Counted from the stretch's first letter, positions 31,439 to 40,144 are shown. The stretch is 64,000 nucleotides of DNA from CAYNWH01 sp964400885 (GCA_964400885.1 CAYNWH010000002.1:21583-85582), one strand, 5' to 3'. A program made the numbers and translations. The notes: generated from the sequence alone by a model not told the origin.

Positions 31439-34201
31439 TTATAACTGTTTAGCTTTTTCAACACTTATTTTACCTCCTTTTTCTAAAATAGCTATATCCC
31501 GCCTGCCGATTTTTCCCTGCAATAAATAATCTGCCAGCGCATTATCAACTCTTTCCTGAATCGCCCGACGCAAAGGCCGCGCGCCATACTGAGGGTCAAA
31601 CCCAATTTCTGCCAATTCCCTAATTGCCTCATCAGCGGCTTGAAAATTAATGCCTTTAGCTTCCAAATTTTTAGCCACGTCTTTCAAAAGCAAATGTGTA
31701 ATTTTAACCACATCCTCAAAAACCAATGGCTTAAAGACAATAATATTATCAAAACGGTTTAAAAATTCTGGCTTAAAATATTGTTTTAATTCTGTTTCTA
31801 AAAGCTGTTTTTTAATTTCTTCCAAGGAGACTCCAGCTGCTACTTTTTGCTGAATAAAATCAGTTTGGGCATTGGAAGTAGCAATCAAAATCACATTGGT
31901 GAAATCTACTGTCCTGCCCGTAGCATCAGTTAAGCGGCCGTCTTCCATAACTTGTAAAAAGATATTTAAAATATCAGGATGCGCTTTTTCTAATTCATCA
32001 AGCAAAACAATAGCAAAAGACTTTTGCCTGACAGCCTCAGTCAGCAATCCGACTCCGGCCGGCGGTGCGCCGATTAAGCGTTTAATGCTGTCAGCTTCCT
32101 GATATTCTGACATATCCAGACGAATCATATTTTCTTCACTGCCGAAATAAACAGCAGCCAAAGTTTTAGCTAATTCTGTTTTACCTACGCCAGTCGGCCC
32201 TAAAAATAATAAATTGGCAATAGGGCGGTCAATATCGCGCAATTCAGCACGGGCTCTTCTTAAACTGGAAGATACAGCTGCCACAGCTTCTTCCTGATCA
32301 ACAATACGTTCATGGATGATTGCTTCTAAATTTAATAATTTTTTGCTTTCTGTCTCTGTAACTTCAGTCACTGGCATTTTAATTTTTTCTGAAACTAAAC
32401 TGGCCACATCATTGCCTGTAATCATGGCTCCGGCACCTTTATTTTGCTTAGCCCAAACAGCCACTTCTTCAAGCAAAGTAATTGCCTTATAAGGCAGGAA
32501 TAAATCGTGAATATATCGGTCAGTCAGCTTAACGGCCTGTTCTAAAGCATCATAAGAAAAATAAACATTATTTTTAGCTTCAATAAAGCCAATCTTGCCT
32601 TCTATTACCTGAATTGCACTATTTAAATCTGGCTCAGGAATTTCAACTTTCTTAATAATATTGCCTAAGCTAGTGTTTTCAATACTGCGACTATAATTAA
32701 AAGGATTAGTGCTGGCAATTAAAATTATCAAATTTTTAGAAAGAGCTTCAACTAAAACTTCTGATAGATCTAAACTTTCTGGTCCGCCAGCTGAAATGCC
32801 CATAATATCATGAATATTATCAATATATAAAATAACGTTACCAGCTGAAATAGATTCATTTAAAGAAATCAAGAGCCTTTCTTGTGCCTCGCTGGCTGAA
32901 GCGCCAGAAACTAATCTAGGAATACTTAAACTAACCAAGCGTTTATCCCTTAAAAATTCAGGCACATCATCAGCTATCATTTTTTGGGCTAAGCCCTCAA
33001 CAATTGAAGTTTTACCAACGCCTGGCTCGCCGACCAAAACAATGCTTTTGATTGAACTGCCTTCCAAAATTCTGAACATTTCAGTAAATTCCTTATCCCT
33101 ATCAATACATAATTCTAAATGCCCCATTTTCGCCAGCATAGTCAGATCCTCAGCAAATTGGTTTAAAAAAGGAGTCTGAATAGCTGTCATGGCTCGATCA
33201 ATGCCAGTTTTAGATTTTAATCTAGCTCCAGTCCGGTAAAGCTGCCACTGTTTCTGTAATAATTTTCTGATTCTAAACCATAAAATCACATTATTCAATT
33301 TTTCCAGATTTATATTTAAATCAAAAAAGACTTCTTGAACCATCTGATCTTCTTTAACAGCTGCTTGCAGAATGTCTGTCACGTCAACCTCATTCTCTTT
33401 ATTAAAATAAGCTAAACTATAAGCCTTTAATAAAATTTTCATTGAATTGCTGGAAAAAGCTGTGGCGCCCTCGCTTTCTGGATACTTAGCAGCCACCCGT
33501 CCTATTTTACCTGCCAAATCATTCAAATCAACGCCCAGCCGCACAAAAATACTTTCCACTTTTTTTGAAACAAGCAAAGCGCCAATCAAAAAATGCACAG
33601 GACCAACTTCCAGCGCTTTATATTTTTCAGCCACAATAAATGAACGCTCAACAGCTTTTAAAGCTTCCTGATTTAAAGCTTTAGAAATATCAATTTGATA
33701 TTTATGGGCAAAACTTTTTACCTGCTGCCAGTCAATTGGCGGCGGCGCAATAACTTGTTTTTCTCCTTCTGATCTGTATTTTTTTACAATAACTTTTTCC
33801 ATTTTATCTTTGGCCAATGAAGAAAAATAAATTAAATATAAATCAGTCAAAATTGTCAGCCAAAAAATTAGATGATAATTATTTTTAACTTGCCAAAACT
33901 TAAAACTAAGAATAATCTGGGGATTAAAATTAACCAGATAAAAAGAAAAGGCCAAGCTGGCTATGCCCAGAAATGCCAAAATAAGAAGAAAGCCAATAGT
34001 AATTTTATGAATAATTGCTTCTAATTGGTACAACCTCAAATATTGGGAATTTATCTTCTTGCCCCAATATAAAATATACCCAGCTAAATAGCCAATAATC
34101 CCCTTGCTCTGGCATTGGCTGCATGTTTTACTGCCAATTTCACCCAAGCCATTACACTGGCTGCAGACTAAAAACTGCAAATTGTCATTGTTTCCCGCCA
34201 T
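31439..34201 (-). CDS. membrane-anchored ClpC/ClpB-like AAA+ ATPase with zinc ribbon
   Basis: This 920-residue protein begins with a DnaJ-like zinc ribbon (CSQCNGLGEIGSKTCSQCQSKG), then two membrane helices around residues 70-90 and 105-130. A Clp-N type domain follows (AVERSFIVAEKYKALEVGPVHFLIGALL). Two AAA+ modules come next: VGEPGVGKTSIVEGLA (first Walker A, about 392) and LFLGPTGVGKTELAKTLAA (second, about 665). The C-terminal region has KPEFLNRFDNIIVFKP and GARPLRRAIQERVDNALAD. The domain order resembles ClpC, which unfolds proteins for ClpP, but the membrane anchor is unusual. Confidence 0.9.
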   Translation of the reverse strand: MAGNNDNLQFLVCSQCNGLGEIGSKTCSQCQSKGIIGYLAGYILYWGKKINSQYLRLYQLEAIIHKITIGFLLILAFLGIASLAFSFYLVNFNPQIILSFKFWQVKNNYHLIFWLTILTDLYLIYFSSLAKDKMEKVIVKKYRSEGEKQVIAPPPIDWQQVKSFAHKYQIDISKALNQEALKAVERSFIVAEKYKALEVGPVHFLIGALLVSKKVESIFVRLGVDLNDLAGKIGRVAAKYPESEGATAFSSNSMKILLKAYSLAYFNKENEVDVTDILQAAVKEDQMVQEVFFDLNINLEKLNNVILWFRIRKLLQKQWQLYRTGARLKSKTGIDRAMTAIQTPFLNQFAEDLTMLAKMGHLELCIDRDKEFTEMFRILEGSSIKSIVLVGEPGVGKTSIVEGLAQKMIADDVPEFLRDKRLVSLSIPRLVSGASASEAQERLLISLNESISAGNVILYIDNIHDIMGISAGGPESLDLSEVLVEALSKNLIILIASTNPFNYSRSIENTSLGNIIKKVEIPEPDLNSAIQVIEGKIGFIEAKNNVYFSYDALEQAVKLTDRYIHDLFLPYKAITLLEEVAVWAKQNKGAGAMITGNDVASLVSEKIKMPVTEVTETESKKLLNLEAIIHERIVDQEEAVAAVSSSLRRARAELRDIDRPIANLLFLGPTGVGKTELAKTLAAVYFGSEENMIRLDMSEYQEADSIKRLIGAPPAGVGLLTEAVRQKSFAIVLLDELEKAHPDILNIFLQVMEDGRLTDATGRTVDFTNVILIATSNAQTDFIQQKVAAGVSLEEIKKQLLETELKQYFKPEFLNRFDNIIVFKPLVFEDVVKITHLLLKDVAKNLEAKGINFQAADEAIRELAEIGFDPQYGARPLRRAIQERVDNALADYLLQGKIGRRDIAILEKGGKISVEKAKQL

Positions 34202-34202
34202 T

Positions 34203-34565
34203 TTAAATATTAATTACAATCTGATAAATAATAAAAAACGGCAAAATTAAATAAATGCCGATAAAAATAAGGTTTAGTAAAATTAAAACAAGTAAAGCTA
34301 TGCCGCGAAAAATTATTTGCACTAACCTTAGAAAAAAGCTAATTAAGCGTCCAGCGAAATCCCTTTGGCCAAACATGGGCACAAAAAGATTTTTTAGCCA
34401 AACCATAAAGCCCAGAGTCTGTTCAAAATCTTTAATAAAATTCCAGCTGCCTTTAAGAGTTTTTAACAAGCCCCGAGAATACCACCATAAAGGAAAATAA
34501 AAAATATCCTTAACCCCTTCAATTAAGATAAAAATAATCAATTTCCCGGCTGAAATTTGGTTCAT
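34203..34565 (-). CDS. small membrane protein next to the ClpC-like ATPase
   Basis: The 120 residues hold an amphipathic FGQRDFAGRLISFFLRLVQ and two strong membrane segments near the C-terminus (IALLVLILLNLIFIGIYLIL, then FFIIYQIVINI). The gene ends 1 bp before the ClpC-like gene starts, so it is probably co-transcribed and may act with it at the membrane. No family was recognised and no SD is seen. Confidence 0.65.
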   Translation of the reverse strand: MNQISAGKLIIFILIEGVKDIFYFPLWWYSRGLLKTLKGSWNFIKDFEQTLGFMVWLKNLFVPMFGQRDFAGRLISFFLRLVQIIFRGIALLVLILLNLIFIGIYLILPFFIIYQIVINI

Positions 34566-34651
34566 ATATTAGTAACTTTATTAGTCATTAGTAAATCCGC
34601 AGCCTATTCGTAGATTCGTATCGTTATAATAATTTTAGCATAAAAAAGAAA

Positions 34652-34695
34652 ATAAAAAAACTCCTAATTCCAAAATAAATTAAGGGATTAGGAGT
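34652..34695 (-). terminator. terminator of the 63-residue gene
   Basis: ACTCCTAAT pairs with ATTAGGAGT. A T run follows on the minus strand. Confidence 0.78.
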
Positions 34696-34696
34696 A

Positions 34697-34888
34697 TTAA
34701 TTTAGCTGTTCTAGCAATTGGTCTTTCAAGGCCGGAAGCCCTTCGAAAATCATGTCCAATTGCGCATCCGTTAAAGGTTCACTGTCTGCCCGGTAAATCC
34801 CGAGCAACCGGCGCAAAAGAACACTTTTTTGCACGTCGCGAATATCTAATTTTTCAATAAAATCTTCAACTTGCTCGCAAGTGGGCAT
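34697..34888 (-). CDS. 63-residue orphan protein
   Basis: The protein (MPTCEQVEDFIEKLDIRDVQ...) is acidic and helical, ending LPALKDQLLEQLN. A strong SD (AAAGGAGGTGAAAAT) precedes it. The promoter (34976-34948), a leader holding a TCCGC...GCGGA hairpin repeat, and a terminator make a complete unit. No family recognised. Confidence 0.7.
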   Translation of the reverse strand: MPTCEQVEDFIEKLDIRDVQKSVLLRRLLGIYRADSEPLTDAQLDMIFEGLPALKDQLLEQLN

Positions 34889-34906
34889 ATTTTCACCTCC
34901 TTTTTT

Positions 34907-34934
34907 ATCCGCTATAGCTTTAGCGACGGCGGAT
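34907..34934. repeat. GC-rich palindromic repeat in the leader
   Basis: TCCGCTATAGCTTTAGCGAC runs into a GGCGGA end at 34908-34933, a near palindrome around an AGCTTTAGC core. It resembles the GC-rich palindromes in murB. Confidence 0.6.
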
Positions 34935-34947
34935 TGTTTGATGTTTT

Positions 34948-34976
34948 AACTTATCATATAATGCCAAATTTGTCAA
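34948..34976 (-). promoter_or_regulatory. promoter of the 63-residue gene
   Basis: On the minus strand, TTGACA (34976-34971) and TAAGTT (34953-34948) are 17 bp apart. Confidence 0.78.
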
Positions 34977-34982
34977 TAAATT

Positions 34983-35018
34983 TAAAAACCTCATTTATCG
35001 TCAAGACAAATGAGGCTT
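34983..35018 (-). terminator. terminator of the 131-residue gene
   Basis: CCTCATTT pairs with AAATGAGG. TTTTTAAATT follows on the minus strand. Confidence 0.8.
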
Positions 35019-35413
35019 TACTCCTGGGCTTGCTTTTTTAATTGCATTTTCAGTTTTGTCAGTTCATTCATAGTACAAGGACTGATATCCTCAAAGCCAA
35101 TCAATCCTCGGACTAAAAGGAATTCCACGTCTGCAATTTGTCGCTGCAAGTCTTGAGGTGGAAGCTTGCCTTGCTGAAATGCCTGCCAGCCATCAACAAA
35201 CTCTCTGGCTTTTGACTTGTGGGCAATTTCTTTTTCCAGAAAATTTAATTCTTCTGGATTAGTACCCAAATCGTCCCAGCTGACCTCCTCAGCCTCAACA
35301 GCTTCAATGATCCTGCCAATTAAGCAACTACTTGTCTCCGGACTATGGTTTAATGACCTCAAGCTGTTTAAAGACGCCTTCAAAAGAACCAATTTTTCTG
35401 GATTTGAAAACAT
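35018..35413 (-). CDS. orphan 131-residue helical protein
   Basis: The start at 35413 (MFSNPEKLVLLKASLNSLRS) is chosen because GGGAGGGAAA lies just before it; an earlier ATG at 35461 has no SD. The product is acidic and helical with SWDDLGTNPEELNFLEKEIA and a C-terminal KLKMQLKKQAQE. No family was recognised. The leader carries TTCGCTTACC/GGTGAGC-type hairpins. A terminator follows. Confidence 0.68.
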   Translation of the reverse strand: MFSNPEKLVLLKASLNSLRSLNHSPETSSCLIGRIIEAVEAEEVSWDDLGTNPEELNFLEKEIAHKSKAREFVDGWQAFQQGKLPPQDLQRQIADVEFLLVRGLIGFEDISPCTMNELTKLKMQLKKQAQE

Positions 35414-35502
35414 TTTCCCTCCCTTCGACCTCCGAAGCTCACCAAAGGTAAGCGAAGGCAAGCTTGTTGATTTTAATTTAATTATAATACTTTTAAAAAA
35501 TA

Positions 35503-35529
35503 ATAAAAGCCGCGCAATGCGGCTTTATT
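35503..35529 (-). terminator. terminator of the two-gene orphan operon
   Basis: AAAGCCGC pairs with GCGGCTTT. A T run follows on the minus strand. Confidence 0.8.
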
Positions 35530-35548
35530 GATATTTGATATTTTCAGT

Positions 35549-35794
35549 TCAGGGTATTTTGTTCAGATTTGCTTCCACGACCATTTGGCCGGTCTGAGGA
35601 TCAAAAGAAAGAATCTTGAAAGAACGGCCTTCCATGCCCTTGGCTGTTAAGACTGCCTCCACGTAGGCAGACAAAGGCTGATTTTCCATGGCCTGATGGC
35701 TAGGTTTACCATAAGACCAGCCACTGGGATTTTGGAACTGGATCTCCAATCCACCAGTAAATTTCATATTCGGATCAACGGCTTGATTGGACAT
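35549..35794 (-). CDS. orphan 81-residue protein, second gene of pair
   Basis: The protein starts MSNQAVDPNMKFTGGLEIQF and has beta-rich FKILSFDPQTGQMVVEANL. GGAGGAGCAA is the SD. It begins 13 bp after the 105-residue gene stops, and a shared promoter upstream and terminator downstream make a two-gene operon. No recognised family; its GC-richer codons resemble those of its partner. Confidence 0.7.
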   Translation of the reverse strand: MSNQAVDPNMKFTGGLEIQFQNPSGWSYGKPSHQAMENQPLSAYVEAVLTAKGMEGRSFKILSFDPQTGQMVVEANLNKIP

Positions 35795-35807
35795 TTGCTC
35801 CTCCTTT

Positions 35808-36125
35808 TTAATCGAATTTGACCCTTAAATCGTTTGCATCACCCGTTACTGTAACGGATGTGGCTGATTTGCTTTCCAGCTTAATTCCCTTTTCGCTGGA
35901 TAAAGCTGACCCTATATTCTGCTGCTCGCCAGAAAGTGAAACCTCAACTTTCACGCCTTTGGCTAAACCGGATAACTCCAACTCGCTGATCATACTTTTC
36001 TTAATCTCAATGCCACGCTGACTGGGATAAATCACACCAAGCACGCGATTCCCCATTTTTACATGTACGACAGGACCGCCAAAATAATTGGGGTCAGTTG
36101 CTAATTCAAAACTAATTCCTGGCAT
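35808..36125 (-). CDS. orphan 105-residue beta-rich protein, first gene of pair
   Basis: Start 36125 (MPGISFELATDPNYFGG) is preferred over the ATG two codons earlier, because GGAGGG needs spacing. The product alternates beta-type segments: VVHVKMGNRVLGVIYP, VEVSLSGEQQNIGSA, ATSVTVTGDANDLRVKFD. No signal peptide or family was recognised. It is co-transcribed with the 81-residue gene. Confidence 0.7.
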   Translation of the reverse strand: MPGISFELATDPNYFGGPVVHVKMGNRVLGVIYPSQRGIEIKKSMISELELSGLAKGVKVEVSLSGEQQNIGSALSSEKGIKLESKSATSVTVTGDANDLRVKFD

Positions 36126-36155
36126 TTTCATCCCTCCTTTTAAATTAATTATTTC

Positions 36156-36184
36156 AACTTAGCAATTTTTTAAAAAAATGTCAA
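36156..36184 (-). promoter_or_regulatory. promoter of the two-gene orphan operon
   Basis: On the minus strand, TTGACA (36184-36179) and TAAGTT (36161-36156) are 17 bp apart, with TGC before the -10. Confidence 0.8.
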
Positions 36185-36191
36185 TTAGTCT

Positions 36192-37307
36192 TTAAATTTC
36201 AGAGCTTAAAATTCCAGCTCTTATCTTTTTCATTAATTCCAAATAAAATTCCAGATTGTTCATGGTTGCCAAGCGCAAGCCCAAGCCTTCCTGCGTTTTA
36301 AACAAATGGTGCAAATATGCTTTGGTATATTCCCTTAATAGCTTAACCTCTGAAGCTTTATTAATCGGTTGAAAATCAGTTTTGTATTTTTCATTAGTGG
36401 CGATCAAAGTTTTGTATGCTAATTTGCCAAAGAGCTTAATTGCGCCTTTTTCTTTCTGAGTACAAAATTGATACAAACGCCCATGGCGCGCTTCCCGAGT
36501 CGGAATCACGCAATCGAACATATCAACACCTTGCTTAACTGCAAAAACAATTTCTTCAGGCCGACCCAAGCCCATTAAATAGCGGGGCTTATCAGCTGGC
36601 ATTTGCGGAGTTATGTACTCTAAAATTTTAAACATTTTATCGCGCGGCTCACCGACTGCCAAACCGCCTATCGCATAGCCAGGCAAATCCAAGCTGCTAA
36701 TCTGAGCCAAACTTTCATCACGCAAATTTTTAAAAATCCCGCCTTGAACAATTCCAAATAACATTTGCTTTTTCTTAGCTTTTGACCAGGCAGCTTTACA
36801 TCTTTGCGCCCAGCTAAAAGTTATTTCATTAGCCTGCCTGACTTCTTCAAATTCAGCCTGGCCAGGAGGGCAAACATCCAGCGCCATCATAATATCTACG
36901 CCCAAATCCTGCTGAATTTGAATTGATTTTTCCGGAGTTAATAAATGCTTAGAACCGTCTAAATGGGATTGAAATTCCACGCCTTCAGGCTTTATTTTCC
37001 TAATTCTAGATAATGAAAAAACCTGATAACCTCCAGAATCAGTTAAAATCGGGCCAGGCCAGTTTAAAAATTTATGCAACCCGCCGTGCGCTTTAATTAT
37101 TTTTTCGCCTGGCTGCAAATATAAATGATAAGTATTAGCCAAAATTATCTGGGAATCTAAATCTTTTAACTCTGCAGTAGAAATATTTTTCACTGCCGCT
37201 TTAGTAGCAATAGGCATAAAAAACGGGGTTTTAATTTGACCATGAGCAGTTTTTAAGCTGGCCAAACGCGCCAGTGATTTTTTCGATTTTGTTATTAGTT
37301 TAAACAT
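36192..37307 (-). CDS. tgt: tRNA-guanine transglycosylase lacking the zinc site
   Basis: Tgt exchanges guanine 34 for preQ1 in tRNAs with GUN anticodons. The 371 residues keep the barrel motifs TPFFMPIATKAAVKN, ILTDSGGYQVFSL (catalytic Asp), PGYAIGGLAVGEP, YLMGLGRPEEIV and MFDCVIPTREARHG (second catalytic Asp). In place of the CxCxxC of the family before SRAYLHHL, it reads INKASEVKLLREYTKAYLHHL-like sequence (about residues 320-340), with no Cys. So the structural zinc is probably lost. No queuosine synthesis genes lie in the window. No SD. Confidence 0.92.
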   Translation of the reverse strand: MFKLITKSKKSLARLASLKTAHGQIKTPFFMPIATKAAVKNISTAELKDLDSQIILANTYHLYLQPGEKIIKAHGGLHKFLNWPGPILTDSGGYQVFSLSRIRKIKPEGVEFQSHLDGSKHLLTPEKSIQIQQDLGVDIMMALDVCPPGQAEFEEVRQANEITFSWAQRCKAAWSKAKKKQMLFGIVQGGIFKNLRDESLAQISSLDLPGYAIGGLAVGEPRDKMFKILEYITPQMPADKPRYLMGLGRPEEIVFAVKQGVDMFDCVIPTREARHGRLYQFCTQKEKGAIKLFGKLAYKTLIATNEKYKTDFQPINKASEVKLLREYTKAYLHHLFKTQEGLGLRLATMNNLEFYLELMKKIRAGILSSEI

Positions 37308-37393
37308 AATAATTTACAAAAATAAAGAAATCTGATACATTAATATTGGTCTAAATGACCGATCCTGTCAACAATGTTGACTTAACCCAATGT

Positions 37394-37399
37394 TATAAA
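37394..37399 (+). promoter_or_regulatory. extended -10 of the CDP-alcohol phosphotransferase gene
   Basis: TGT-TATAAA at 37391-37399 lies 20 bp before the gene SD. No good -35 is seen at 17 bp. A palindrome GTCAAC-AAT-GTTGAC (37367-37381) overlaps the region and could be an operator. Confidence 0.5.
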
Positions 37400-37419
37400 A
37401 TTCCATAAGGAGGAGGAAG

Positions 37420-38181
37420 ATGTCAGAATCAAAAGTTCTTTCAAACGCTGAAGGTCGGGAAGGAAAGCCGAAAGTCAAAAAAAGCGACTATTTTTTCTAT
37501 TGCGTGTTTTACCCGGTTTTTAAGCTACCTTTAGCAGTCACGCCAAACCATATTTCCTATGCCAGACTCATCCTCTGTGTGCCGCTCAGTTACCTGATGG
37601 TTACCGGGCATTTAAAAACCGCCGGCGCCCTTTTTATTTTCATGGCGCTCATGGACGGACTGGACGGATCAATGGCCAGGATGCGCGGACAAATCACTTC
37701 CAAGGGCAAGGTAGTTGACCCTATCGCAGACAAAGGCCAGACCATAACTGTGCTTGTTAATTTCAACTTGCTCATTCTGGTCGTCTCATACTTCTGGCTA
37801 AGCTTGCTGATGATAGGAATCGACATAACCCTTTTGCTGGTAGCCCTGCTGCAATACCTTATCCATGATGTGCTGCCAAAAGCGGGTCCGAATCACTGGC
37901 TGGCAAAATGGTTAAGCCCTGGATCAATTTTACGCAAAATAAAAGTCAAAGAAACTGGCGCCAATAATTGGGGCAAAGGCAAAATGGTTGTGCTGGTAAT
38001 CACCTTATCAGCCATGTTGCTTTTTCATCCCAATGCTGATTACTTCATTTTTTCCAGCCTCAAACTGCCTTGGCATCTGACCATGTATAATATTTTTTAT
38101 CAGCAGCTGCTGGCAATCTGTGTTGTTTTGGGATTAATGAGTCTTCGGGGACACCTAAAAGTCTTCAAATTCCAAAATTAA
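37420..38181 (+). CDS. CDP-alcohol phosphatidyltransferase family membrane enzyme
   Basis: The 253-residue membrane protein carries the family signature DGLDGSMARMRGQ, then G and KVVDPIADK (DGx2AR...G...D...D), which binds CDP-alcohol and metal. Members transfer a phospho-alcohol from a CDP carrier to make phospholipids such as PGP or phosphatidylinositol phosphate. Which alcohol is used cannot be told. GGAGGAGGAAG is a strong SD and a terminator follows at 38199-38240; it is monocistronic and GC-richer than its neighbours. Confidence 0.88.
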   Translation: MSESKVLSNAEGREGKPKVKKSDYFFYCVFYPVFKLPLAVTPNHISYARLILCVPLSYLMVTGHLKTAGALFIFMALMDGLDGSMARMRGQITSKGKVVDPIADKGQTITVLVNFNLLILVVSYFWLSLLMIGIDITLLLVALLQYLIHDVLPKAGPNHWLAKWLSPGSILRKIKVKETGANNWGKGKMVVLVITLSAMLLFHPNADYFIFSSLKLPWHLTMYNIFYQQLLAICVVLGLMSLRGHLKVFKFQN

Positions 38182-38198
38182 ACTCCGCAACTGACACA

Positions 38199-38240
38199 AA
38201 AGCCCGGACTAATCAAAAAAGATAGTCCGGGTTCTTTTTT
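38199..38240 (+). terminator. intrinsic terminator
   Basis: CCCGGACT pairs with AGTCCGGG, followed by TTCTTTTTT. Confidence 0.87.
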
Positions 38241-38256
38241 ATCTATAATATATTTT

Positions 38257-38622
38257 TTAACGGTTGATTGCCACTGAAGTGCCATTAGGCCGCAGGTATT
38301 CAACTCTGGCTACAGCCACCATTTCCAAATTTTCCACTTCACGGCTTATTCTTTCAGTTGAACGCAATTCTGTTATCTCTAATTCTAAAGATTTATTTTT
38401 AGTGCGCAAATCAGCGACTCTTTCTTCTAAATCTTTTATTTTATAGCCTTTTGTAGCTAAACTATTAACCTGAACTAAATAGCAAAGTCCGATTGCTACA
38501 GTCAATATAAAAACAAATATAACCAAATTTTTAGAATTCACTCTACAATTAAGCAAAAAATTCTTTTTATAAAATTTTTCTTTGAGTTCATGCAATTTTG
38601 CACTAATCATGAATTTCGACAT
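38257..38622 (-). CDS. FtsL/FtsB-like septum protein
   Basis: The 121-residue protein has a cytoplasmic N-terminus, one membrane helix (NLVIFVFILTVAIGLCYLV, about 32-50) and a coiled coil (IKDLEERVADLRTKNKSLEL). That layout and its position after rsmH are typical of FtsL in the division and cell wall cluster. Sequence similarity within this family is low, so the label rests on topology and context. An alternative start lies at the internal Met five residues on. Confidence 0.72.
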   Translation of the reverse strand: MSKFMISAKLHELKEKFYKKNFLLNCRVNSKNLVIFVFILTVAIGLCYLVQVNSLATKGYKIKDLEERVADLRTKNKSLELEITELRSTERISREVENLEMVAVARVEYLRPNGTSVAINR

Positions 38623-38661
38623 ATTTTTATCTTTATTTTTGTTATTTTATTATTTAGTGGA

Positions 38662-39600
38662 TTAATTAACAATCTTTATTACTGCTCTTAACTTTGCACT
38701 TCTGCTGCGAGGATTTATCGCTATTTCTGACTGCTGCGGCCTAATAACTTTTTTAGTCAAAATTTTTATTTGTGGCACATGCTGACATTGGCATTCTGGT
38801 AATTCCAGCGGGCAAATACAGCCTCTTGATTCTTTCTTGAAAAATTCTTTAACTATTTTATCTTCTAACGAGTGAAAAGAGATAACTACTAATTTACCGC
38901 CTTTAGCTAAAACTGCTAAAGCATCAGGTAAAACTTTTTTTAAATTATCCAGTTCATCATTGACTTCTATTCTCAAGGCCTGAAAAACTTTTGTAGCTAC
39001 ATTAATCTTTCTGGGCTTAGGCTTATTTTTATAAACTCTTTCAATTAAATCAACTAATTGATCCGTAGTTGTGATCTTATTTTTTTTACGTGCAGTTATT
39101 ATTTCTTTGGCAATTAATCTGGCGTGTCTTTCTTCGCCATATTCTTTAAAAATCCTGGCTAATTCTTCTTCTTTATAATGGTTAATAACATCAGCAGCAG
39201 TTTTATCTGTACTGCCAAACCTCATGTCTAGAAAAGCAGATCCTTTAAAGGAAAATCCCCGAGATTGATCTTGCAGCTCATAAGAGGAGAGACCAAGGTC
39301 GAGTAAAATACCACTAATTTTATTAATTCCTGCATCATATATTATTTTTGCCAAATTTTTATAATTATCACTGACTAAGACCATGCGGCTTTTAAATTCT
39401 TTCAAGTTTTTTTTGGCCGCTTCAATGGCCTGCGAATCCAAATCAATGCCTAATAATTGTCCATTTGGTGAAGTTCTTTGTAAAATCTCTTTGGCATGCC
39501 CGCCGCCGCCCAAAGTGCAATCAATAAAATTTTCATTAGCTTGCGGCTTAAGATATTCCAGAACTTCATTAATCATAACTGGCTCATGTTTAAACTGCAT
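38662..39600 (-). CDS. rsmH: 16S rRNA (cytosine-1402-N4)-methyltransferase
   Basis: RsmH methylates C1402 in the ribosomal P site. The 312 residues show KHEPVMINEVLEYL, FIDCTLGGGGHAKEIL (SAM site), GILLDLGLSSYELQDQSRGFSF, FLDMRFG, FQALRIEVNDELDNL and LVVISFHSLEDKIVKEFF, then a zinc-type CICPLELPECQC and NPRSRSAKLRAV. It is in the conserved mraZ-rsmH-ftsL order, but two orphan genes lie between mraZ and rsmH. Confidence 0.96.
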   Translation of the reverse strand: MQFKHEPVMINEVLEYLKPQANENFIDCTLGGGGHAKEILQRTSPNGQLLGIDLDSQAIEAAKKNLKEFKSRMVLVSDNYKNLAKIIYDAGINKISGILLDLGLSSYELQDQSRGFSFKGSAFLDMRFGSTDKTAADVINHYKEEELARIFKEYGEERHARLIAKEIITARKKNKITTTDQLVDLIERVYKNKPKPRKINVATKVFQALRIEVNDELDNLKKVLPDALAVLAKGGKLVVISFHSLEDKIVKEFFKKESRGCICPLELPECQCQHVPQIKILTKKVIRPQQSEIAINPRSRSAKLRAVIKIVN

Positions 39601-39677
39601 TGATTTTCCTTGAATTGTAAAATATTTAAATATTTATTTTTGTTTTGGGGATAATCGCTTATCCCCGGTTGCGGAAC

Positions 39678-39896
39678 TTAGGCTGCCTGTGAACTGGCCA
39701 TCCCGTGTTGTCTGGCCAATGCCAGGAGTCCGTCACCGCAGGTTCTTTGCTGTCGCCTGACTTTCGCCATGCGAGCAATGAACCTTTCAGCTGGCGTGCC
39801 AGGAGGACCTTGCCCAAAAGGAACAGACAAGGTCAATGCTCCAGTTGCTGATCCTGCCAGCGCTAACTCGCCTTTGCCGTTTTGCATGTCTTGCAA
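39678..39896 (-). CDS. orphan 72-residue protein in the dcw cluster
   Basis: TTG at 39896 lies near AAAAGGGGGTG; an in-frame ATG at 39887 is possible. The product is Ala/Gly rich (GSATGALTLSVPFGQGPPG) with a basic RMAKVRRQQRTCGDGLL region. It follows another orphan gene by 20 bp and is GC-rich against the flanking dcw genes. The hairpin GGGGATAA-TCGC-TTATCCCC at 39647-39666 lies just beyond it. No family was recognised. Confidence 0.5.
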   Translation of the reverse strand: MQDMQNGKGELALAGSATGALTLSVPFGQGPPGTPAERFIARMAKVRRQQRTCGDGLLALARQHGMASSQAA

Positions 39897-39916
39897 TGCG
39901 CACCCCCTTTTCCTGG

Positions 39917-40144
39917 TTAGAAAACAAATGACTCGCTCTGGATCTCTTTTGGCCCTTGCTTAACAATTTCTTCCCAACGTTTCATTGCCGCTGCAAAGCT
40001 TTCTTTGCTCATGTGGATAATTATTTTTTCCAAATCAGCAAGGAAATCACTGGCCTTTTGATACCAGTCTGTTGCCTGATCTTTGACTGCCTCGACTAAA
40101 CTCTTCATGTGGCTTAATATCCGTAACCTTTCATAAACTGGCAT
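39917..40144 (-). CDS. orphan 75-residue helical protein in the dcw cluster
   Basis: AAAAGGAGGTGAGCC gives a strong SD at 40144. The product (MPVYERLRILSHMKSLVEAVKD...) is helical with a basic-acidic mix and AAAMKRWEEIVKQGPKE near the end. It is preceded by a ~230-bp region with two 11-bp inverted repeats. It and the downstream 72-residue gene separate mraZ from rsmH. No family was recognised. Confidence 0.65.
   Translation of the reverse strand: MPVYERLRILSHMKSLVEAVKDQATDWYQKASDFLADLEKIIIHMSKESFAAAMKRWEEIVKQGPKEIQSESFVF

Noticed and set aside
39647..39666. GGGGATAA-TCGC-TTATCCCC hairpin called as a terminator of the 72-residue gene
   Set aside because: No T run follows on either strand, so it is kept only as a hairpin note.
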